Counted from the stretch's first letter, positions 26,115 to 35,266 are shown. The stretch: 64,000 nucleotides of DNA from Candidatus Poribacteria bacterium (GCA_022819945.1 JAJEGI010000009.1:1-64000); one strand, 5' to 3'. The notes: generated by a model not told the origin, from the sequence alone. Program-made: numbers and translations.

Positions 26115-27200
26115 ATGGGAACACAGAACGGCAAACCGAGTTTCGTTCAGGCGGGTATGCCTATCATCGACTGCGACCTTCACAACCGGCTACCCTCACA
26201 CCAAATGCTCTATCCGTACCTACCCGATTACTGGTGCGACTATTGCGAAGAATCCGGCTTCCCCGGACCCGATGCAAACGACTATCCAGAGGGTGTACCG
26301 ACCTCAACGCGCCCAGAAATTAAACATCCGTCGGAAGACCGTCCTGCCTCCGATTTAGCACGCCTACGCAAGCACGCACTTGATTTCTGGGAGGTCGAAT
26401 ACGGGATACTCACCTGTGGGTATCGCGTGCAGAGCGTCCACAACGAAGACCTTGCAGCAGCACTCGCCTCGGCAGTCAACGACTGGCAGATTGAGCATTG
26501 GCTCAAGCCCGAACCACGCTTACGTGCCTCACTGATTGTGCCAAGCCAAAACCCCGAACTCGCAGCGCGGGAAATTGAACGCTTGGGAGGACATCCAGGG
26601 TTTGTACAGGTAATGCTACCTGCCCGATCGCAAGCACCTTACGGCAATAGACGCTATCATCCGATTTATGATGCAGCCGTACGCCATCAACTCGTCGTCG
26701 GTATCCATTACGGCGGCGCACCCGGACTCCCACCAACATCCGTAGGATGGCCCTCAACCTATTTGGAGGAATACGTCGGCATGTCGCAAGTATTTCAGGC
26801 ACAGGTGCTGAGTCTTGTATCCGAGGGAGTTTTTGACAAGTTCCCCGACTTACGCGTCGCGCTCATAGAAACGGGTGTCACATGGATGCCGTCGCTGATG
26901 TGGCGGTTCGATAAAGAATGGCGCGGTTTACGAAATTTGACACCTTGGGTCAAGCGACCGCCATCGGCATATATCCGAGAACATATCCGCATGACGCTCC
27001 AACCGATTGACGCACCACCCACTGCAGCTGAACTCCTGCAGATTGTCGGGCAGCTCGATTCAGAGGATATGTTAATGTTCTCCAGCGACTACCCACACTG
27101 GCATTTCGATTCCCCCGAAGAGGCGTTTCCAGCGCAGCTGCCCCAATTACTGACCCGCAAAATCTTGTCCGAAAACGCACGGGAATTCTATCGCTTCTAA
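26115..27200 (+). CDS. Amidohydrolase-family (TIM-barrel metal-dependent) hydrolase
   Basis: MPIIDCDLHNRLPS, VGIHYGG, ALIETGVTWMPSLMWRFD, MLMFSSDYPHWHFDSPEEAF. Confidence 0.88.
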   Translation: MGTQNGKPSFVQAGMPIIDCDLHNRLPSHQMLYPYLPDYWCDYCEESGFPGPDANDYPEGVPTSTRPEIKHPSEDRPASDLARLRKHALDFWEVEYGILTCGYRVQSVHNEDLAAALASAVNDWQIEHWLKPEPRLRASLIVPSQNPELAAREIERLGGHPGFVQVMLPARSQAPYGNRRYHPIYDAAVRHQLVVGIHYGGAPGLPPTSVGWPSTYLEEYVGMSQVFQAQVLSLVSEGVFDKFPDLRVALIETGVTWMPSLMWRFDKEWRGLRNLTPWVKRPPSAYIREHIRMTLQPIDAPPTAAELLQIVGQLDSEDMLMFSSDYPHWHFDSPEEAFPAQLPQLLTRKILSENAREFYRF

Positions 27201-27347
27201 AGGGAAATACGGAAGTCACCTAATCGTCAGTGTCCGTGCACATGTCGCCCTTATCTCACTTATTTTTCCATTATGCACGTTTTCTACCCGAAAAACGTAT
27301 CTTTAATTATAAATGCTAATACAATAACCAGAGAAAGAGGATTTCTG

Positions 27348-28343
27348 ATGTTTATTAATTATATAGTAAATCCCATAATTATTCGCACGTATAGTAGGCG
27401 CGTAGGGGCTGGGTCACCCAGCCCCTACGAAGATGCAATGTGGGATCCTACCGCGAAGTGTAAACATATTTTCGGATTTTACTATAAGTGCCTACTCAGT
27501 ACGGTGCTATTGCTGAACTTAGTTCTGCCAGTATTTTCTTTCCAGCCTTCGGGGAGTGTTTTGGTGCTTGATGGTGAGGATGACTATGCGATCTTCTCAT
27601 TCGCCAAACACGGCTATATTTTCCCAAGAAACACCGATGCGTTTACGGCTGAGGTATGGTTCTATCCGAAAGCTGATGTTGGACCGGAGCCAGGGACGTT
27701 AAATATTATTCTCAGTCAGCAAGTTCGCTTCGGATTGCAACCGGATAATAAGTGTAGGAGAGTTCCGCTCGGTGAGAAGGATGAAGTGTGTTCCTATGGT
27801 TCAGCATATCTTGAAGGCGCAGGCGCACACGGTGTCAGAGTTAGTGATGCTCCCATCAAAAAGGATCAATGGAACTATATGGCAATCATCTTCAAGGATA
27901 GCACGTTGCATTTAGCATACAACGATCGAATTGTTCGAGGACAGAAAGAGGACTTTCTGAACGTAATAGAAGGGGATCTGCGTTTCCCTGAGTGGTTTAA
28001 AAATTTCTGTGTGGGCGGCTTTGCGAAAAAAGAATTAGTCCAACATATACCTTACTTTCATGGCGAAATTGATGCGATAAGGTTTTCAAATATCGCTCGG
28101 TATGATTTACCCGCCGAAGGGGGTACCTTGCCTTTTGAACCGCCACACCATTTTGTTGCCGATAGGCACACGTTGGCACTCTGGAATTTTAATGAGAAGG
28201 AAGGAACAGATCGCTTTGAAGATACATCGGGGAATGGGTATACATTAATTGGCATGAACGGTGCCGTTACCAGTCGCGCGCTTGCTGTCAATCCAAGTAA
28301 CACTTCCATAACAACGACATGGGGGCAAATGAAGTCCGAATAG
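27348..28343 (+). CDS. Secreted LamG-domain protein with C-terminal TTTWGQMK tag; signal peptide interrupted by an in-frame MITE
   Basis: LDGEDDYAIFSFAKHGYIFPRNTDAFTAEVWFYPKAD...HGEIDAIRFSNIARYDLP...LALWNFNEKEGTDRFEDTSGNGYTLIGMNGAV; ends NTSITTTWGQMKSE. ATG 27348 chosen over 27273. Confidence 0.78.
   Translation: MFINYIVNPIIIRTYSRRVGAGSPSPYEDAMWDPTAKCKHIFGFYYKCLLSTVLLLNLVLPVFSFQPSGSVLVLDGEDDYAIFSFAKHGYIFPRNTDAFTAEVWFYPKADVGPEPGTLNIILSQQVRFGLQPDNKCRRVPLGEKDEVCSYGSAYLEGAGAHGVRVSDAPIKKDQWNYMAIIFKDSTLHLAYNDRIVRGQKEDFLNVIEGDLRFPEWFKNFCVGGFAKKELVQHIPYFHGEIDAIRFSNIARYDLPAEGGTLPFEPPHHFVADRHTLALWNFNEKEGTDRFEDTSGNGYTLIGMNGAVTSRALAVNPSNTSITTTWGQMKSE
27362..27486. mobile_element. MITE-like insertion with TATAGTAAATCC/GGATTTTACTATA TIRs and possible TA target duplication, within a coding sequence
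   Basis: tatagtaaatcccataattattcgcacgta...gcgaagtgtaaacatattttcggattttactata; removing 123 bp restores MFINYKCLLSTVLLLNLVLPVFSFQ. Confidence 0.78.
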
Positions 28344-28414
28344 TGAGTTTTGGAGTTTTGAAGGCACTTTAAAAACGAAACCTGCTCATTTTACTATAAT
28401 CATGGAGTATCCTG

Positions 28415-31342
28415 ATGGAAAGAGAAGACGATATTCAACTCATTCATAGAATTTTATCAGGCGACGATACAGCGTTTGAAGCCTTAGTTCAAAAACATCA
28501 AAATAGTATTCATGCCCTTGTGTGGCGGAAGATTGGGGATTTTCACATCGCTGAAGAGATTACCCAAGACACTTTCCTCCAAGTATACAAAAACCTCTCG
28601 CAGCTAAGGAATCCCAATCAACTCTCAGGATGGATGTATGTCATCGCCAATCGACTCTGCCTTAAATGGCTGGAAAAGAATAAAAAGGTCATGCAATCGC
28701 TGGAGGACACACCTGTGGAAGAAATCGAGAGAGCCTCTTATGCACATCACGTAACGGAACAGCGAGAAACAGAGCACACTGAGCAGCGCCATGAACTCGT
28801 CAAAAAACTGCTCGCGAAACTCCCGGAGAGCGAACGCACCGTCGTGACGCTCTATTATCTCGGTAAAATGACGACCAAAGAGATTAGTAAATTTTTAGGC
28901 GTGTCCGTACACACCATTACAAGCCGGCTTCAGCGAGCGCGCAAGCGTTTAAAAGAACAGCAAGAGGTGTTAATTCAGGAAGTTCTCGGTGGCATACAAA
29001 TACCGGCAAGTTTAAGCCAGAACGTCATGCGACAAATCGCTGACATGACCCCTACACCGGCTCCGGCTTCTAAACCGTTCCTCCCATGGATGGCTGTAGG
29101 AGCGGCCGCAGTTTTGATCGCCTTGCTGCTCGGCGCAAGTGAACAATACCTCACCCGTTTCCAGAAGCCGTATAGTTTCGAGGCGCGATCTGAACCCACG
29201 ATCGAAATCGTCGATGCACCCATTATCCTTGATGTACCAACAAAACCCGCTGTGCGAAACGAGGTCGGACGCGATACCAGTCCCGGTAAAATTAGTAGAG
29301 TCGGCACCCAAGTCTCTAATGTCACCTCAACATCTGTTACATCGGAAAATGCCGCCAAGTTTGCTACTGCACAATGGGCACAAGGAAACGGACCGCCAGC
29401 AGGACCTGTCCGCAATATTTTTGCTACGTCTGAAGGGACTGTCTATGCCGTTACACAAACAGGAATATATAGATTAACAACGGATGCAACCGCGTGGATA
29501 CGCGTCAACACGAGTGTCCCAATTGGTGAATCTTTGATGCCGATGGCAGCGCATAGCGGTAGACTTTACATTGTTTCGACTAACGAGATATTTGCTTCAG
29601 ATAATAGAGGTGAGACATGGAGGACACTGGGGCCCCGACCCAAGGGAGATGCTGTTGAACTCGTCATTACAGATGCCGAAGAAGCGTCCAGTTCACAAGT
29701 GCCTATTACGATGTATCTCGCACTTAGAGATAAAGGGATTTTCCGATCCACAAACGGTGGTGCACTATGGCACCCTCTTAACGACGGACTGACGGTTTCC
29801 GAAAAGATTTCCGCAATGGCTGCTGTTGGAAAAACAGTTTTTGCGGGGACAGGGAACGGTCTTTATCGTCTCGATTCAGACCTCTGGGAAAAATTGCCAT
29901 TGGATACATCCGGTGCCATCTGTTCCTTGACAGTCTCAGGGAATAATCTCTATGCTGGAATAGGACACGAGTTTTTGGTGAGATTAACGCCAGATGAAAT
30001 AAAAGAGGTCATGTGGAATAATACGTCAGATTTTGTCAAAATTTTCCATTCGGCTGACTTGGGCGCGTCGTGGACTGAAATATGGCGTGAAAATCAAAAC
30101 CTCCCCAGCGGTATACTGGCAGGTATAACGGTTTTAGCAGCTGATAAAACGCTCTTGGCATTGAGTCTCACACAATCTCGTTCAACTGACGGTGGACAGA
30201 CTTGGACAAAACTTACAAAACTCAAAGATGACTGGAATTTTTTGAGCAATATCCGCCTGCCATCTGTGATCGTAAACGAGAAAACGTGTTACAAAGCCGA
30301 TGTATCCAGCATTCATCGCACGACTGACGGTGGTGAATCATGGCACCTATTTATGAACGGGATAAGGGGAACACTGATAACCGATTTGGTCGCGCTTGAT
30401 AATAGATTATACACCCATACTGGCTATGACGTTTATCAATCAACGGATGCGGGCGGGTCCTGGAAAAAAGTGCCGACGGATGGGCAGAAAGATGGATCCA
30501 ATAACTCCAGTACCAGTGTGAAAGCTGATGCAAAACTGATCGTTGTTGGCAACATGCTTTACTCGCTTTCATGTTCAGGAGGCAATGTGAGAATTTGCCG
30601 TTTATCTACCGACAGTGATAAGCTCATTCCCATTCAAGGTGTCCCAATTTTTGATCGCGAGAAACTTGCTTTTAAAAAATATAAGTCAAAAGAACGAGAG
30701 GTTCTTCATGTATCTCGTCTGAGAACTGAGACGGCTGCGGCGAGTCGTGATACCTTTTATGTAGAATATCTCGGAGAACTTTTCAAATGGAAACTCGGTG
30801 ATCCAGAATGGACAAGCACTGGATTGGTAGAGGATCATCCGCTATATTATGGCGCGTCCATTGAGGTGTTCAAATTAGCGGTTTTCGGAGAAACCGTCTA
30901 CGCAGGCAAATGGGATGGGCAGTTGTTTCAATCGCTTGATGAAGGGGAGAGTTGGAGAAATATTACACCAACCTTGCCGCTCCGCTTCACGCACTTCAAA
31001 GATATCGTCTTTGCAGGCGCATCGGTTTACGTCGCAACAGATAATGGGGTCATGGCTTCGCAAACTGGGGAAAACTGGCGCGTGCTTACGGATCGAATAG
31101 GCACACGCATCATCATAGACAAATTGGCTGTGGATGGCACAACGGTTTATGGGGCTGGCGATGCTGGAGGGTATCGTTTGAATACCCACACGCGGTGGGA
31201 ACAGATTTCTTCAGAAGTGCCAAATGTAATCAGTGATCTTGTCATCGCTAACGATAAACTCTATAGTGCTACCGATATGATTAGTAGTGCGGAAGAGAGA
31301 GGACTGTTTTACATCTCGCTTGAAGCGAATAAAAAGAAATAG
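28415..31342 (+). CDS. ECF sigma factor continuous with a single TM segment and a BNR/YCF48-like beta-propeller
   Basis: Sigma: DTAFEALVQKHQNSIHALVWRKIGDFHIAEEITQDTFLQVYKNL and RTVVTLYYLGKMTTKEISKFLGVSVHTITSRLQRARKRL; TM: FLPWMAVGAAAVLIALLLGASEQYL; propeller repeats SDNRGETWRTLG, RSTNGGALWHPL, RSTDGGQTWTKL, RTTDGGESWHLF, QSTDAGGSWKKV, QSLDEGESWRNI. Confidence 0.9.
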   Translation: MEREDDIQLIHRILSGDDTAFEALVQKHQNSIHALVWRKIGDFHIAEEITQDTFLQVYKNLSQLRNPNQLSGWMYVIANRLCLKWLEKNKKVMQSLEDTPVEEIERASYAHHVTEQRETEHTEQRHELVKKLLAKLPESERTVVTLYYLGKMTTKEISKFLGVSVHTITSRLQRARKRLKEQQEVLIQEVLGGIQIPASLSQNVMRQIADMTPTPAPASKPFLPWMAVGAAAVLIALLLGASEQYLTRFQKPYSFEARSEPTIEIVDAPIILDVPTKPAVRNEVGRDTSPGKISRVGTQVSNVTSTSVTSENAAKFATAQWAQGNGPPAGPVRNIFATSEGTVYAVTQTGIYRLTTDATAWIRVNTSVPIGESLMPMAAHSGRLYIVSTNEIFASDNRGETWRTLGPRPKGDAVELVITDAEEASSSQVPITMYLALRDKGIFRSTNGGALWHPLNDGLTVSEKISAMAAVGKTVFAGTGNGLYRLDSDLWEKLPLDTSGAICSLTVSGNNLYAGIGHEFLVRLTPDEIKEVMWNNTSDFVKIFHSADLGASWTEIWRENQNLPSGILAGITVLAADKTLLALSLTQSRSTDGGQTWTKLTKLKDDWNFLSNIRLPSVIVNEKTCYKADVSSIHRTTDGGESWHLFMNGIRGTLITDLVALDNRLYTHTGYDVYQSTDAGGSWKKVPTDGQKDGSNNSSTSVKADAKLIVVGNMLYSLSCSGGNVRICRLSTDSDKLIPIQGVPIFDREKLAFKKYKSKEREVLHVSRLRTETAAASRDTFYVEYLGELFKWKLGDPEWTSTGLVEDHPLYYGASIEVFKLAVFGETVYAGKWDGQLFQSLDEGESWRNITPTLPLRFTHFKDIVFAGASVYVATDNGVMASQTGENWRVLTDRIGTRIIIDKLAVDGTTVYGAGDAGGYRLNTHTRWEQISSEVPNVISDLVIANDKLYSATDMISSAEERGLFYISLEANKKK

Positions 31343-31387
31343 CGGCAGACATGTGCCTAATAATAGTGTTTGCAAAAGGAATGTTTT

Positions 31388-31492
31388 ATGTTTATTAACT
31401 GTAAATTGTTACTCAGTCCGGCTAACACTTCTCTAACCACGACATGGGGTCAAATCAAGTTGGAATCCAGAGACATTCAGTTTTCGGATTAA
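31388..31492 (+). pseudogene. Internally deleted remnant of a LamG/TTTW-tag secreted protein
   Basis: 34-codon ORF MFINCKLLLSPANTSLTTTWGQIKLESRDIQFSD*: N-terminus matches the start of 27348 ORF (MFINYKCLLS after MITE removal), C-terminus matches its tag (NPSNTSITTTWGQMKSE). Confidence 0.65.
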
Positions 31493-31590
31493 CTGAAATT
31501 AGATTCCGGCCTACTTAACTTTCTGACCTAACACGCGGATTCCCAAAATCTACTTTCGCATTTTCATCGTCCATAAGGAGGCGAATTTTA

Positions 31591-32424
31591 ATGAAAAAGT
31601 TTTACCAACTCATACTTACGATAGTCATTGTTTTTACATTGGTTATTGGAACTTCACATTTTGCATTTGCGCAAGGAGAAGCGAACGTTGACGATGGGCC
31701 TTTAAAAGAGGCAGATTGGTTCAAAAATCCCGACGCAGCGGCATTGAACGAATCCCACGCTGATAACAAAAACTGGATTACCAAGTGGTACGGACCCGAC
31801 GGAAATTATGAAAACAATGAAGGTTTCCAAAAATCAGGGCGGAGAGACCTTATTGACGAAGGAACTAAAGGTAGACTCACAGAGCTATCACTCTCAACCC
31901 TTGCAGGCTTAAAGAAAACCCAAACTCTTAAGATGGCATGGGGCGGCGACCACGGCGGCACTCGAGATTGGACAGTCTTTGAACTTGATGCCGCAAGCCA
32001 AGACAACATGAACCGAGGGGGACCTGCTGATAACATTGATACCTACGTTATATGTGTCATTGCTGCGCCTAAAGATATGAAGGCGGTGATGTCGCCTGCA
32101 CACGACGACCATGCCCAAATCTGGATTAATGGGGATAAGTGGTATAACAATACGACTTGGACAGGCGGCGCACAGGTAGTTAATTATAACGTTGAAGTCA
32201 AACTGGAAAAAGGTGCCAATGTTGTTCTTTACCGATGTGGCGAAACCGGTGGTGCTGCTTATATCAACTTACACTTTGACGATAACACGCACAAGGTCTG
32301 CAAAATCTATCCAGACAAATCGGAGGACCAGAAAGGTTTCTTTAGGGAGATTGCTGGTGTCCTTCCAGTTAACCCTACTGGAAAAGCAACAACAACTTGG
32401 GCAGATATTAAGCGGAATCGCTAA
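31591..32424 (+). CDS. Secreted protein of unknown function with C-terminal TTTWADIK tag
   Basis: Signal peptide MKKFYQLILTIVIVFTLVIGTSHFAFAQ; jelly-roll-like HDDHAQIWINGDKWYNNTTWTGGAQVVNYNVEVKLEKGANVVLYRCGETGG; ends PTGKATTTWADIKRNR. Confidence 0.75.
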   Translation: MKKFYQLILTIVIVFTLVIGTSHFAFAQGEANVDDGPLKEADWFKNPDAAALNESHADNKNWITKWYGPDGNYENNEGFQKSGRRDLIDEGTKGRLTELSLSTLAGLKKTQTLKMAWGGDHGGTRDWTVFELDAASQDNMNRGGPADNIDTYVICVIAAPKDMKAVMSPAHDDHAQIWINGDKWYNNTTWTGGAQVVNYNVEVKLEKGANVVLYRCGETGGAAYINLHFDDNTHKVCKIYPDKSEDQKGFFREIAGVLPVNPTGKATTTWADIKRNR

Positions 32425-32541
32425 ACAAATATCCGTGCTGTATGCGCTTGCAGCACGGGTTTTTGCCCAGTCGTCAGTCCCGAATTTTCAGTCCTGAGCC
32501 CCATCGGAGCTCACTGTCTACTGATAAGGAAACCTACGAAA

Positions 32542-33399
32542 ATGAAAAATCTACGAAATCTGCCAATTTTTGCTTGCCTTTTTCTACTCGTTTTAATGCC
32601 GATGCGTGCTGAAGCGATGCCACCACCTTCACCTGCCGGTGGCAACTATTTAGCCCTTGATGGTGTGGACGATCACGCCATTTTGGACTTTGAGACCTTC
32701 GGTCTTCTCATACCAAAAGACACAGATGAATTCACCTTTGAAGCGTGGATATATCCAACCACGCTGCCTAATCAGATAGACGCAATAGTTCTCAGCCAAC
32801 AGGTGCGGATATATTTTCGGAACCTTGGTCACGCCGGAGGTTTAAGACTAATAGGTGGAGCGCACCTGGCTCGTGCTGTCGGGCGCGGGGCAATGGCATC
32901 CGGCTTTCTGGAACTTTCTCCGAATCAATGGAATCACGTCGCCTTTCAGGGCGGAAAGGGACAGAAGACGACAGTTATTGCTAACGATTTCGTGCGCGCT
33001 TCACACGGAGAGCAAGGAATAACGCTCGCAGACGATATCGCACACGTCGAGCACCCACAGGACTTTACAATCGGAGGGTTTGGAGAGAAAATTCAGTCTC
33101 AGATTCACGGCGATCATTTTTGGGGTCATTTTGCCGGATATATTGATGAGGTCCGCATCTCAACGGTTGCGCGTTACAATACCGCCAAACGCAGTTTCAC
33201 ACCGCGCACAAAGTTCAAGAATGACGCAAAAACGGTTGCATTGTGGAATTTTGATGAACCGAGCGGGACACGGGAATTCTCAGATACATCAGGCAACGCC
33301 TACCATCTGGTGGGTAAAAATGGGGCAGAGACCGGGGGCGCATTCGCAGTTAAAGCACAAGGAAAACTCGCCACCACATGGGGACGACTTAAACAGTAG
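32542..33399 (+). CDS. Secreted LamG-domain protein with C-terminal ATTWGRLK tag
   Basis: Signal peptide; LDGVDDHAILDFETFGLLIPKDTDEFTFEAWIYPTTL...GYIDEVRISTVARYNTAKRSF...ALWNFDEPSGTREFSDTSGNAYHLVGKNGA; ends GKLATTWGRLKQ. Confidence 0.82.
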   Translation: MKNLRNLPIFACLFLLVLMPMRAEAMPPPSPAGGNYLALDGVDDHAILDFETFGLLIPKDTDEFTFEAWIYPTTLPNQIDAIVLSQQVRIYFRNLGHAGGLRLIGGAHLARAVGRGAMASGFLELSPNQWNHVAFQGGKGQKTTVIANDFVRASHGEQGITLADDIAHVEHPQDFTIGGFGEKIQSQIHGDHFWGHFAGYIDEVRISTVARYNTAKRSFTPRTKFKNDAKTVALWNFDEPSGTREFSDTSGNAYHLVGKNGAETGGAFAVKAQGKLATTWGRLKQ

Positions 33400-33424
33400 A
33401 CGGAAATATCGGCAATTGACTGAA

Positions 33425-33497
33425 CGCAGTGTAGAAAAATTGGTATTTCGCGTGGTTCATATCCACGAGGCTGGGGGTTCGAGGCCTCCCACTGCAA
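33425..33497 (+). tRNA. tRNA with CAU anticodon (initiator-like Met)
   Basis: Complete 73-nt cloverleaf: CGCAGTG TA GAAA-AATTGGTA-TTTC G CGTGG-TTCATAT-CCACG AGGCT GGGGG-TTCGAGG-CCTCC CACTGCA A. C1xA72 mismatch, A11:U24. CCA not encoded. Confidence 0.85.
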
Positions 33498-33862
33498 TCG
33501 CTACCTGATATCCTATACATGGAAGTCCTCCAATGCTTACATGCTTGATCTCTCAGGTAGCAATTCTCTTAAAATATGTTTACAGTTTGTCGGGGAACAA
33601 AAACCCCACCCCGCTGGCGAGGATTGTATCCTCGCCAGCCCGTTAGTGTATAGATCATTACAGATTTTACTATAAAAAACTGACAGGTGCGGTGAAAACC
33701 GCACCTATATTTTTGTCTCAGCGTAATAAAGAAAAGTCAAAAAAATCTCAACTTTCAGCGAGATGTGTGGTATCATAGATTGCATCCATGATTAAACGCA
33801 ACTACTGGCTAAACCCGTACGAGGTGCTGCGGAAATAACCTCAAAACCGCTGACTAAAAGGA

Positions 33863-35266
33863 ATGGCTATGACAACCCACGAGACACTTGAAGCAAAAGT
33901 CGATCAATTGTTCGCAGAATGGAACAACCCAGACACTCCAGGTGCCGCCTTAGCGGTTACCAGAGACAGCGAAACCATCTATACACAAGGCTACGGGACA
34001 GCGAACCTGGAATACGACATCCCCATCACGCCGACAACTATCTTCGACATCGCTTCAGTGTCCAAGCAATTCGCGGCGTTCGCTATCGCTACCTTAGCAC
34101 ACGAAGGAAAACTTTCGTTAGATGACGACATCCGTGTGCACCTACCCGACCTACCGAATTTCGGCAACACAATCACGATCCGACACCTCCTGCATCACAC
34201 CAGCGGACTCCGAGATTGGGTACAATCCCTTGTCATCGCCGGGGTCACAATGGAAGATGTGATTTCGTTCAAACACATCTTGAAAATGGCACGCCATCAG
34301 AAGGCACTCAATTTTGCGCCGGGGGAGGCGTATCTATACAGCAATACAGGTTACAATCTACTCGCAGAAACCGTCGAAAGGGTAACCGGAAATTCGTTCA
34401 GAGAGTGGACAGACGTTCACATCTTCAAACCTCTCGCTATGCCAAACACTCATTTTCACGATGACCACCAAATGATTCTGAAAAACCGAGCATATTCGTA
34501 TCAAGCCGTCGAAAACGGGGCGTTTAAGCACGCCGTTAACAATACAACCGCCCTCGGTTCAAGTTCCCTCTATTCAACGGTGGAAGACCTGGCGAAATGG
34601 ATTCTGAATTTTGATAACACACAGATTGGTGAACAGGTAGTGATTGAGCAGATGCACCAGCAGGGTGTGCTTAACAACGGAGAGCAAATTAGTTATGCCC
34701 TCGGACTGAACATCGGTGAATACAGAGGGTTGCAAACAGTCGGACATAGCGGATCGTGGCGAGGATTTCGGAGTCATCTCATCCGTTTTCCAGACCAGAA
34801 ATTTGGTGTTGTCATCTTATGCAATTTGGATACCTTTAACCCGCTCCGTTTAGCAGAAAAGGTCGCAGACCTCTATCTTGTTGATGCGCTTGCTCCCGTA
34901 GAAGCATCCGAGCCAGAGAAAACAGCAGACCCCACTACAGAAACTAAATCTAAACCGCTGCCCCCCGAACAGTTGGCAGAATTCGAGGGCGACTATTACA
35001 CCGAAGAACTCGAGACAACCTATAGCATTCGCGTGCACGGAAATCAGCTTGTAGCACAACACATACGCCACGATGACATACTGCTAACCTACACCGATGG
35101 TCATTTCCTTGGAAACACATGGTTTTTCCCAAAGATTCATTTCACACAAGACGACACTGGACACGTCACAGGGTTTAGATTGACAGGAGGACGCGTCAGA
35201 AACCTACACTTTGAAAAAAGACCCGTTAAGAATCAGCGGATGTGCAATCTAAGTACCAAGGGATAA
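33863..35266 (+). CDS. Serine hydrolase, beta-lactamase class C/PBP family
   Basis: IFDIASVSKQFAA (SxxK), LYSNTGYNLLAETVERVTG (YxN), VGHSGSWRGFRSH (HxG). Confidence 0.92.
   Translation: MAMTTHETLEAKVDQLFAEWNNPDTPGAALAVTRDSETIYTQGYGTANLEYDIPITPTTIFDIASVSKQFAAFAIATLAHEGKLSLDDDIRVHLPDLPNFGNTITIRHLLHHTSGLRDWVQSLVIAGVTMEDVISFKHILKMARHQKALNFAPGEAYLYSNTGYNLLAETVERVTGNSFREWTDVHIFKPLAMPNTHFHDDHQMILKNRAYSYQAVENGAFKHAVNNTTALGSSSLYSTVEDLAKWILNFDNTQIGEQVVIEQMHQQGVLNNGEQISYALGLNIGEYRGLQTVGHSGSWRGFRSHLIRFPDQKFGVVILCNLDTFNPLRLAEKVADLYLVDALAPVEASEPEKTADPTTETKSKPLPPEQLAEFEGDYYTEELETTYSIRVHGNQLVAQHIRHDDILLTYTDGHFLGNTWFFPKIHFTQDDTGHVTGFRLTGGRVRNLHFEKRPVKNQRMCNLSTKG

Noticed and set aside
27273-27347. Upstream ORF start of the LamG gene (MHVFYPKNVSLIINANTITRERGFL...)
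   Set aside because: ATG at 27348 gives a signal peptide once the MITE is removed and matches the remnant at 31388; the upstream segment has no support.
33080-33508. 142-aa + strand ORF overlapping LamG gene and continuing past it
   Set aside because: Out-of-frame with the LamG CDS and its 3' part is the tRNA at 33425-33497.
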